Assembly (NCBI GenBank): GCA_900539645.1
Contig: UQCY01000048.1
Coordinates: forward strand, 1-12,419
Length of the DNA stretch: 12,419 bases
From: an uncultured Clostridium sp.
GTDB taxonomy: Bacteria; Bacillota; Clostridia; Peptostreptococcales; Peptostreptococcaceae
Direction of reading: 5' to 3'
Every line of letters begins with the position of its first letter. Position 1 is the first letter of the stretch. Under the pieces are notes generated by a model, which worked only from the letters and a program-made list of their open reading frames with translations, searched no databases and had not been told where the DNA came from. The position numbers were made by a program, and so were the translations under genes. Below, piece after piece: positions 7,363 to 12,419 of the stretch.

Positions 7363-8682
7363 CTATAATATTGTCAAAGTATCAACTGTTACACATCTTC
7401 TTTTTCTAGAAAAATCTCTAGCTGTAACAGCTCCTTCTCCTGTTATATTTGCTATAGTGAAGCTTGTTCCACCTACTCCACATATTCCTATTCCATCAAG
7501 TGAGCAACCATTTTTTATAAATATACTAGTTTTCATCACTCTTTCTGCAAGTCTTAGTCTATCCATTCTATTTGAATGAATTCCTGATGTATGTCTACAT
7601 CCCTGCTCGACATCAGATGCTATTTCTAATGCTTCATCAAAATCCTTTGCTCTTACTATACTTACTAATGGCATTAATAATTCTTCAGTTACAAAAGGAT
7701 GAATTTTAACAGTTTCAACAGCTATTAATTTATAGCTTCTGTCTGTTTTTATTCCCGCATCTTTTAAAATAACATCTGCATCTTTTCCACCATATAACTT
7801 GTTAGGTTTCATATCTTCTGTTAGTAAAAGCTTTGAAAGTTTTAACATTGTAGCTATATCTTTTACATAGAATACACCGTTTTTCTTTAATTCTTCTTCT
7901 AACTTATGAGCAACTTCATCCACTACTATTATGTTTTTTTCTGTTATACACATTATATTGTTATCAAATGAAGCCCCTCTAGTTATACAGTCAGCAGCTC
8001 TTTTTATATCAGCAGTTTCATCTACTATAAATGTAGGATTTGCAGGACCCGCTGCTATAACTTTTTTGCCACAAGATACTGCACTTCTTGCATTATCTGA
8101 ACCACCAGTAGATACTACTAGGTCTACATCCGGATGATTCATTATTTCTTTTATATATGCAAGTTTACATTCATCTAGCGTAACTACTACATTTTCTATA
8201 CCTGTAAGATCAGAAATTATAGTGTTTATTATATTTGTTAGGAATTTTGATACATTCATAGCTCTAGGATGAGGGCAGTTTATAACTGTATTTCCTGCTG
8301 CTAAAAGAGCTATTGTGTTATTTATCATAGTTTCACATGGGTTTGTACTAGGCTGTATTGCACAAGCTATTCCGTATGGAGTGTATTCAAATAATGTAAA
8401 CCCTCCATCCCCATGTCTTATTTCACTCATTAGAATTTCTGTGCCTGGAGTTTCTTCTATAGCTAATTTTATTTTTAATTTTTTGTCTTCTAAGTTTCCC
8501 ATGCAAGTTTCTTTTAGTGACATTTCTGCTAATAGATCAATATAATCTACGAGTTTTCTTCTGATTTCTCTTATTACTTCCTCTTTATCTCTTAGACTCA
8601 GTTTAGAGTATAATTTAAAGGAGCTCGTTGCAGCATATATCGCATCATTTACATCGGAAAATACGCCTTTTTGATTATTCAT
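7363..8682 (-). CDS. CoA-acylating aldehyde dehydrogenase lacking a targeting peptide (PduP/EutE family)
   Basis: This 439-residue enzyme is a second, divergent PduP/EutE-type dehydrogenase that converts aldehyde, NAD+ and CoA to acyl-CoA and NADH. The catalytic Cys245 is in FDNNIMCITEKN; the usual NxPCIAEK is altered to NIMCITEK, but the Cys and both Asn are kept. The C-terminal GEGAVTARDFSRKRRC is typical of PduP. The catalytic core begins almost at once (VFSDVNDAIYAA at 7-18), so unlike the other copy it carries no amphipathic helix. It is complete and in frame, with AAAGGAGA four bases before the ATG, ten bases after the eutN-like gene. It may enter the lumen with partners, work at the shell, or act in the cytosol. 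Sequence differences between the two copies suggest distinct roles or substrates rather than a recent duplication. Confidence 0.92.
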   Translation of the reverse strand: MNNQKGVFSDVNDAIYAATSSFKLYSKLSLRDKEEVIREIRRKLVDYIDLLAEMSLKETCMGNLEDKKLKIKLAIEETPGTEILMSEIRHGDGGFTLFEYTPYGIACAIQPSTNPCETMINNTIALLAAGNTVINCPHPRAMNVSKFLTNIINTIISDLTGIENVVVTLDECKLAYIKEIMNHPDVDLVVSTGGSDNARSAVSCGKKVIAAGPANPTFIVDETADIKRAADCITRGASFDNNIMCITEKNIIVVDEVAHKLEEELKKNGVFYVKDIATMLKLSKLLLTEDMKPNKLYGGKDADVILKDAGIKTDRSYKLIAVETVKIHPFVTEELLMPLVSIVRAKDFDEALEIASDVEQGCRHTSGIHSNRMDRLRLAERVMKTSIFIKNGCSLDGIGICGVGGTSFTIANITGEGAVTARDFSRKRRCVTVDTLTIL

Positions 8683-8692
8683 AATATCTCCT

Positions 8693-8956
8693 TTATACGA
8701 CTACATCATCTATTATTCCTATAATAGCTAAGTCTATAGTCGCTCTTCTTCTTTCTTCTTCTACTCTGACAGAAGATCCTGACCCTACTAATACATACTC
8801 TCCTATACCAGCTCCAACAAAATCTGCAGCAACCTCTTCAGGCCCTTCTTTTTTTAGTGCTGAATTTACAGGCTGAACTATCATAAGCTTTGAGCCCATT
8901 AGAGTATCATTTTTTTTAGTTGCAACTACATTTCCTACTACCTTTGCTATATACAT
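8693..8956 (-). CDS. eutN: EutN/CcmL-type pentameric shell vertex protein (BMC-P)
   Basis: This is an 87-residue single-domain protein of the EutN/CcmL family, which forms pentamers that cap the vertices of the polyhedral shell. It starts MYIAKVVGNVVATKK, as is typical, and carries the diagnostic GAGIGEYVLV at 48-57 followed by a Gly/Ser loop, and ends in the usual beta strand (DLAIIGIIDDVVV). Length is normal. AGGAGG stands upstream of the ATG, 22 bases after the tailed BMC-H gene and ten bases before the aldehyde dehydrogenase gene. It is the only pentamer gene in the window, so it is probably the vertex protein of this compartment. The eutN name follows family usage; the protein could equally be called pduN-like. 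Confidence 0.93.
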   Translation of the reverse strand: MYIAKVVGNVVATKKNDTLMGSKLMIVQPVNSALKKEGPEEVAADFVGAGIGEYVLVGSGSSVRVEEERRRATIDLAIIGIIDDVVV

Positions 8957-8978
8957 CAGAAACCTCCTGTTTTATTAC

Positions 8979-9629
8979 TTATTTATTACTATTGTTGTTT
9001 TCGTTTGTCACTTTGTTTGTTGTTGTTTTTCTTCTTCTATTTGAACTTGATTGAGACTTTGTTTCTTTTATTTCTTCTTTTATCTGTTCATTTTCTACTT
9101 TTTTATCTTCTTTAGCTTCAGGTTTAACTTCTTCTTTAGTGTCTTTAACCTCTTCTTTTACTTCTACAGGTTTTTCTGTATTTTCAGAAGTGTTTTCTAC
9201 TTTTTCTTCAACCTTAGGATCTTCTTTTATTTCTTCTTTTTTGACTTCTGGTTTTATTTCTTCTTTGATAGAAGTTTCTTGCTTTGCTTCTACCTTTTTA
9301 ACTTTTGTTTCTTTTACTTCTTCTTTTTTAGGTTCTTCCTTTTTTTCTTCTTCTCTAAAAGAAAGAATTCTTTTATCTAAATCCATATTAGGTCTAGCTA
9401 TTACATTAGATGCAACATAAGCACCTGACTGTAATGCTAAGCTTTTTCCTGCTGATATGGCTGCCTTTACTGCTCCAACATCTCCAAATATTTTTACAGT
9501 AACAAATCCAAATCCTTTTGTTATTTCAAGATCATTTATTTCTATATTAGCTGTTTTTGCCATAGCATCAGCGACAACAATAGCTGATGATAATCCTACA
9601 ACTTCAATAGTTCCTAGAGATTTACCCAA
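8979..9629 (-). CDS. BMC-domain (hexameric) shell protein with long Lys/Glu-rich C-terminal tail
   Basis: Residues 1-90 form a standard BMC domain ([36 protein letters not shown]), which assembles as shell hexamers. The pore loop, normally KIGSGL, reads TKGFGF, placing Phe40 where PduA-type proteins have a small Ser, so the pore may be narrowed or closed. From residue 92 a tail of about 125 residues follows; in 93-190 about 60% of residues are Lys or Glu by hand count, in irregular short repeats such as KEEVK and KPEVKKEEIK, ending in a Ser/Arg/Thr/Asn stretch with RRRKTTTNK. It is predicted disordered or a charged helix. PduK-like proteins also carry C-terminal extensions, but theirs is usually a short metal-binding one, not this. 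The start is TTG at 9629, directly after the previous stop codon and preceded by a strong ribosome site. The tail probably extends from the shell to cargo, another shell or the cell's positioning system. Confidence 0.9.
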   Translation of the reverse strand: MGKSLGTIEVVGLSSAIVVADAMAKTANIEINDLEITKGFGFVTVKIFGDVGAVKAAISAGKSLALQSGAYVASNVIARPNMDLDKRILSFREEEKKEEPKKEEVKETKVKKVEAKQETSIKEEIKPEVKKEEIKEDPKVEEKVENTSENTEKPVEVKEEVKDTKEEVKPEAKEDKKVENEQIKEEIKETKSQSSSNRRRKTTTNKVTNENNNSNK

Positions 9630-10193
9630 TTACATCACCGCCCTTATGTCGTCTATCATTTCTATATTAAATTCAAGAATTTCTCTATAATACGCTAGTA
9701 TTCTCTGTTTATATTTTTCAGGTTCTTTCCCTGTTAACTTTTCTATTCCAAACTTCATAAAATAAATTTTAGCACCTTCTTCAAAACAACGTCTTACAAC
9801 CTTTGTTGTTGCTGTTTTATCAGTGCAAGATGCTATATCTATTATGTCATTTCTTGAAATTACCGGAAATACTAGTATTTCATTATCAGACTCTACTTTA
9901 AACTCTTTAACTGTTAAAATATCATAGCCTAATTTTAATTCTTGAGCTTTCGTTCTAAATTCATCAACTTTATCTCCAAGGATAAGTATTTTCACATTTT
10001 TATTAAGTTTTTTTAATTCTTCAAAAAAAAGATAATATCTATTATCCCATTCTTCATTTACTGCTATGTAAATTTTTTTCTCTTCTTTTAGTGATAAAAG
10101 CTGTTGTTCTGAAGATATCTTTTCCTGTTCGATAAGTACTTGTCTGATTATCTTTCTTAATATCGCATTAAAATCTTTTTCACTCACTGACAT
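9630..10193 (-). CDS. BMC-associated protein with targeting-type helix and flavoprotein-like domain, function unknown
   Basis: This 187-residue protein matches no family I can name with confidence. Residues 4-23 (SEKDFNAILRKIIRQVLIEQ) form an amphipathic helix followed by a Glu/Gln/Ser linker (24-38), the layout of an encapsulation peptide. The remainder looks like an alpha/beta Rossmann-type domain: strand IYIAV (41-45), strand VKILILGD (67-74), strand EILVFPVISRNDIIDIASC (105-123), then KVVRRCFEEGAKIYFM (131-146). The order, with a hydrophobic strand, a polar loop and a helix, resembles the HFCD/flavoprotein fold seen in hypothetical proteins of other BMC loci. The usual catalytic Cys/His positions are not evident. 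I start it at ATG 10193, preceded by GGAGG at five bases; TTG at 10205 overlaps that site. It may be a lumen protein handling flavin electrons for reductive activation of the radical enzyme, but that is speculation. Confidence 0.75.
   Translation of the reverse strand: MSVSEKDFNAILRKIIRQVLIEQEKISSEQQLLSLKEEKKIYIAVNEEWDNRYYLFFEELKKLNKNVKILILGDKVDEFRTKAQELKLGYDILTVKEFKVESDNEILVFPVISRNDIIDIASCTDKTATTKVVRRCFEEGAKIYFMKFGIEKLTGKEPEKYKQRILAYYREILEFNIEMIDDIRAVM
9633..9642 (-). promoter_or_regulatory. Ribosome binding site that fixes a TTG start for the tailed shell protein
   Basis: The minus strand reads GGCGGTGATG here, matching the extended anti-16S complement GGAGGTGAT with one mismatch. Its GGCGG core is eight bases before TTG at 9629. 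No ATG or GTG in the right place precedes the BMC domain without crossing the stop codon at 9630-9632, so the TTG start is well supported. Confidence 0.7.
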
Positions 10194-10218
10194 TTTATCC
10201 TCCAATTATAAGAAAATC

Positions 10219-10241
10219 CATCTCCGCACAAGGCGGAGATG
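10219..10241 (-). terminator. Intercistronic hairpin, possible partial terminator or processing site
   Basis: On the minus strand a perfect 9-bp stem CATCTCCGC/GCGGAGATG encloses the five-base loop CTTGT, unusually G/C-rich for this DNA. It is followed by GATTTTCTTAT, a broken T-tract, and preceded by an A-rich stretch. It lies between the PduA-type gene and the flavoprotein-like gene. A leaky terminator or 3' stabiliser here would give more of the two main shell proteins than of the genes that follow. Confidence 0.6.
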
Positions 10242-10284
10242 TTCTTCTTACTTTTAGATTATTTCTTTTTCTTCAAATTTTTTA

Positions 10285-10563
10285 TTATTCGAAGTGTGGT
10301 ATTATTCTTTCTGTATCAGTGTGAGGTCTTGGTATTACGTGAGTAGATACTACTTCACCTATAGCTCTTGCAGAAGCTGCTCCAGCGTCTACTGCTGCTT
10401 TAACTGCACCAACATCTCCTCTTACCATTACTGTTACTAATCCTGATCCTATTTTTTCGTATCCTACTAGGTTAACGTTAGCAGCTTTTACCATAGCATC
10501 TGCTGCTTCTATTGCTCCTACTAGTCCTTTAGTTTCAACCATTCCTAATGCATCTGAGTTCAT
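10285..10563 (-). CDS. pduA: PduA/EutM-type hexameric shell protein (BMC-H)
   Basis: This 92-residue single BMC domain is very close to canonical Pdu[21 protein letters not shown], the pore-loop motif [15 protein letters not shown] (35-49) with Ser40 expected to line the pore, and the end [15 protein letters not shown]. Such proteins form hexamers that tile the facets of the shell and let substrate and products pass while holding back aldehyde. GGAGGT stands upstream of the ATG, 65 bases after the PduB-like gene. With the trimer and pentamer genes in this window it completes the basic set of shell parts. The downstream hairpin may favour its expression. Assigning pduA rather than eutM or pduJ is by overall resemblance only. 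Confidence 0.94.
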   Translation of the reverse strand: MNSDALGMVETKGLVGAIEAADAMVKAANVNLVGYEKIGSGLVTVMVRGDVGAVKAAVDAGAASARAIGEVVSTHVIPRPHTDTERIIPHFE

Positions 10564-10628
10564 AATTTACCTCCATAAATTTATCTTTTTTCTTTATATT
10601 TAAATCTTATTCTCTTTTCTCTTAATTC

Positions 10629-11420
10629 TTATATATATGGTACTGTGCTTGATTCAGGATGTGCTCCTAAAGCTCCTAATAATTTTATACCAACTTCTCT
10701 TGCAGCCTGAACTGCCTGTCTAACTGCTCCAGAATCTCCTGTGAATGTTAATATAACTTCGTTTGAGAAACTTGTTCCTTTTGCTGGAGAGCTATATGCA
10801 ACAACATCTACGTTAGCTGCTTTAACTGCTGTATCTGCAAGTACTGTTCCTATAGCTGCTGGTCCTGCACAAACCATACCGAATGATTTTCCAAGAGGAG
10901 TTCCAAAAGCTTTTTCTAAACAGTAGCTTGCTCTTGCTGTGTACTGGAATTCTAAGTGTCCAGCTTCATTTCCGTAAACATCTCCAAAGTATTTTGGAAG
11001 AGATTCTAAAGCTATTTCTACTGCTCTTCTAGCATCAGAAACATCTTCAGCTCCTATGTATATAAGTGAACCATGTCCTGCTCCACCTTTTGTATCTCTA
11101 GGTAATTCAACAGATATTACTTCAGTATTTGTTGCTTTAACAGCATCATCAACTGCCATTATCTGTGGTCCAGCGCCAGTTCTTCCGCCTATTATACCTA
11201 TTGATCTAAATTTTCCAAGTCCCATAGCTTCTGTAAGAAGTGGGTCAACACTTGCTATAACAAGACCTATTGTATCTCCTTCAGATACTCCTACGAATTC
11301 AGTAACGCTTTCTGCGCAACAATGTTTTTTAGGTTCACATTTTTCTTCGCAAGCATTAGCGTTTAATCCTAATTCTTCAGAAACTTGGCCCATTACTTTT
11401 TCTAATAATTCTTTATCCAT
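10629..11420 (-). CDS. pduB: PduB-type tandem BMC-domain trimeric shell protein with Cys-rich N-terminal extension
   Basis: This 263-residue protein has two fused BMC domains (about 39-150 and 151-263) and forms pseudohexameric trimers in the shell facets. It follows PduB closely: TEFVGVSEGDTIGLVIASVDP, IGIIGGRTGAGPQIMAVDDA, ELPRDTKGGAGHGSL, FGDVYGNEAGHLEFQYTARA and YSSPAKGTSFSNE. Like PduB it has an N-terminal extension, beginning with an amphipathic helix (MDKELLEKVMGQVSEELG); in Salmonella this extension links shell to enzyme core. Here the linker holds four cysteines in CEEKCEPKKHCC (Cys24, Cys28, Cys34, Cys35), which I do not recall as typical of PduB. The ATG follows GGGAGG, twelve bases after the activase stop codon. 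Its direct coupling to the activase gene ties the shell to a glycyl-radical pathway rather than a B12-dependent one. Confidence 0.94.
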   Translation of the reverse strand: MDKELLEKVMGQVSEELGLNANACEEKCEPKKHCCAESVTEFVGVSEGDTIGLVIASVDPLLTEAMGLGKFRSIGIIGGRTGAGPQIMAVDDAVKATNTEVISVELPRDTKGGAGHGSLIYIGAEDVSDARRAVEIALESLPKYFGDVYGNEAGHLEFQYTARASYCLEKAFGTPLGKSFGMVCAGPAAIGTVLADTAVKAANVDVVAYSSPAKGTSFSNEVILTFTGDSGAVRQAVQAAREVGIKLLGALGAHPESSTVPYI

Positions 11421-11432
11421 GTTTGCCTCCCG

Positions 11433-12350
11433 TTATCCACCGATTTTACATTCTAAACCGTAGCTTTCTACAATTTTTTTATATTTTTCAAGTTCTTCGT
11501 CTTTTAATTTTGGAACACCTTTAAGTTCGTATTCTCTTCCCAATAATTCGTACTTACCTTCTCCATAGTTATGATATCCTAGAAGATGCAACTCTCTTAC
11601 ATTTGGAAGTGATTCTGCAAATTGGGCAATCTTTGTGATTTCTTCCTCATTTGCATTGAACCCAGGTATAACTGGTACTCTTATAATCGTATGGGTAATT
11701 TCCTGTATAAGCTTAGCTGCTTTCATAATTTTTTCGTTATCTACACCAGTAAACTTTTTATGAGGCTCTGAGCTTATACTTTTTATATCAAGTAGAACTA
11801 AGTCTATATATGGAACCACATCTCTTATCACATCCTCATTTACAAATCCTTCCGTTTCTATGGCTGTATGCCATCCTTTTGCTTTACAAGCTTTGAAGAT
11901 TTCTTTTGCAAATGCAGGTTGAGTAAGTGCTTCACCACCTGATAATGTAACACCTCCATTAGATCTGTAGTATTGGATGTCATCTTTTTTAACTTCTTTA
12001 ATTACTTCCTCTACTGTCATCTCTTTGCCCTTCATAGATAATGCTCCAGAAGGACAAACAAGAGCACATTCACCACATAGTGTACATTTTGTTCTATCTA
12101 CCCAATATTTATTTTTAGGATCTATAGCCTTTGCCTTGCATGTTGATATACACCGTCCACATTCAATACAAAGGCCATTTCTATATAATAGATCCGGTTT
12201 GTACGACTGAGATTCAGGGTTTGAGCACCACTTGCATCTCAGCGGACAACCTTTTAGGAAGACGATTGTTCTGATACCAGGTCCATCGTGAATTGAGTAT
12301 CTCTGTATATCGAATACCACACCTTTGGCACTGTAATTAACAGATTCCAT
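11433..12350 (-). CDS. cutD: Glycyl-radical enzyme activating enzyme (radical SAM), probable choline lyase activase CutD
   Basis: This 305-residue enzyme uses S-adenosylmethionine and a [4Fe-4S] cluster to place the glycyl radical on a partner lyase. The radical-SAM motif is Cys35-x3-Cys39-x2-Cys42 in GCPLRCKWCSNPESQ, preceded by YSIHDGPGIRT. A ferredoxin-like insert follows with two Cys-x2-Cys-x2-Cys-x3-Cys clusters (61-71 and 89-99), as in activases of the choline, glycerol and propanediol lyases. The SAM-binding GGE motif is SGGEAL (137-142). The end, YGLECKIGG, and the IQRYSIHDGPGIRTIVFLKG block look like CutD to me, but a propanediol dehydratase activase is the main alternative. The ATG follows AAAGGGAG by about nine bases. 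The partner glycyl radical lyase is not in the window and should lie just upstream (above 12419). The enzyme is oxygen-sensitive, so the host is an anaerobe. Confidence 0.88.
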   Translation of the reverse strand: MESVNYSAKGVVFDIQRYSIHDGPGIRTIVFLKGCPLRCKWCSNPESQSYKPDLLYRNGLCIECGRCISTCKAKAIDPKNKYWVDRTKCTLCGECALVCPSGALSMKGKEMTVEEVIKEVKKDDIQYYRSNGGVTLSGGEALTQPAFAKEIFKACKAKGWHTAIETEGFVNEDVIRDVVPYIDLVLLDIKSISSEPHKKFTGVDNEKIMKAAKLIQEITHTIIRVPVIPGFNANEEEITKIAQFAESLPNVRELHLLGYHNYGEGKYELLGREYELKGVPKLKDEELEKYKKIVESYGLECKIGG

Positions 12351-12419
12351 ATAATCTAACTCCCTTTACTTATTTTCAATTTATATTTTCTAAAATATAT
12401 TTCTATCTAATAAACTTTT
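12351..12419 (-). promoter_or_regulatory. Leader of the activase gene at the window edge
   Basis: These 69 AT-rich bases hold the activase ribosome site (AAAGGGAG). I see no convincing promoter, terminator or copy of the TACCAATA half-site. It is probably the spacer between the activase gene and the upstream glycyl radical lyase gene. Confidence 0.4.

Noticed and set aside
9050..9350. Short imperfect repeats resembling a repeat array or CRISPR
   Set aside because: The repeats are codon-level echoes of Lys/Glu runs inside one coding frame. There are no regular spacers or palindromic repeat units.
9051..9380. Open frame on the plus strand rich in Phe and Tyr, looking like a hydrophobic membrane protein
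   Set aside because: It is the complement of the Lys/Glu-rich tail codons (AAA, GAA read as TTT, TTC). It has no ribosome site or family signature, and the opposite strand carries a real BMC gene.
10194..10205. TTG start for the flavoprotein-like gene
   Set aside because: The codon overlaps the GGAGG ribosome site of the ATG at 10193, so it cannot be the start used with that site.
1..12419. Mobile elements, tRNA or rRNA genes, riboswitches and phage attachment sites
   Set aside because: I found no transposase, integrase, terminal repeats, RNA-gene signatures or long leader sequence. Genes are densely packed on one strand with gaps of about 120 bases or less.

Overview
The window is AT-rich, every gene lies on the minus strand, and codon use favours A/T endings (ATA, AGA, GAA). 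Together with the protein families this points to an anaerobic low-GC Firmicute, most likely Clostridia. I cannot name the genus from sequence alone. The window is almost entirely one bacterial microcompartment (BMC) locus of the glycyl-radical-enzyme type, closest by my reading to the choline (cut, GRM1-like) type. The signature glycyl radical lyase itself is not in the window. Its radical-SAM activating enzyme is the first gene in transcription order, and the lyase is expected just beyond base 12419.

In transcription order (high to low coordinates) the layout is as follows. A shell and core-enzyme block holds the activase (11433-12350), a PduB-type trimeric shell protein (10629-11420), a PduA-type hexameric shell protein (10285-10563), an intercistronic hairpin (10219-10241), a flavoprotein-like putative cargo protein (9630-10193), a BMC-domain protein with a long Lys/Glu-rich tail (8979-9629), a pentameric EutN-type vertex protein (8693-8956), a CoA-acylating aldehyde dehydrogenase without a targeting peptide (7363-8682) and a PduQ-like iron alcohol dehydrogenase (6210-7331). 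An 88-base gap then carries a plausible promoter and an inverted repeat. A regulatory and accessory block follows: a PocR-domain sensor with a degenerate kinase module (4796-6121), an AraC-type response regulator (3811-4803), an unidentified polytopic membrane protein (2914-3780), the phosphotransacylase PduL (2161-2796), an EutJ-like actin-fold protein (1335-2144) and a second aldehyde dehydrogenase with an N-terminal targeting helix, truncated by the window start (1-1321).

Inferred pathway: the activated lyase makes an aldehyde inside the shell (acetaldehyde plus trimethylamine if the substrate is choline; propionaldehyde if it is 1,2-propanediol). Aldehyde dehydrogenase converts part to acyl-CoA with NADH formation. 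The alcohol dehydrogenase reduces another part to the alcohol and regenerates NAD+. PduL converts acyl-CoA to acyl-phosphate, freeing CoA and allowing ATP formation in the cytosol. Hexamer, trimer and pentamer shell proteins are all present. No B12-dependent enzyme or reactivase is seen.

The most unusual points are: the sensor lacks the phospho-acceptor histidine and the N-box Glu/Asn of its kinase family although its partner regulator keeps its Asp; one shell protein has a tail of about 60% Lys+Glu and a Phe in the expected pore position; the flavoprotein-like gene and that shell gene are in the same frame with only one stop codon between them; and the PduB-like protein has a cysteine cluster in its N-terminal extension.
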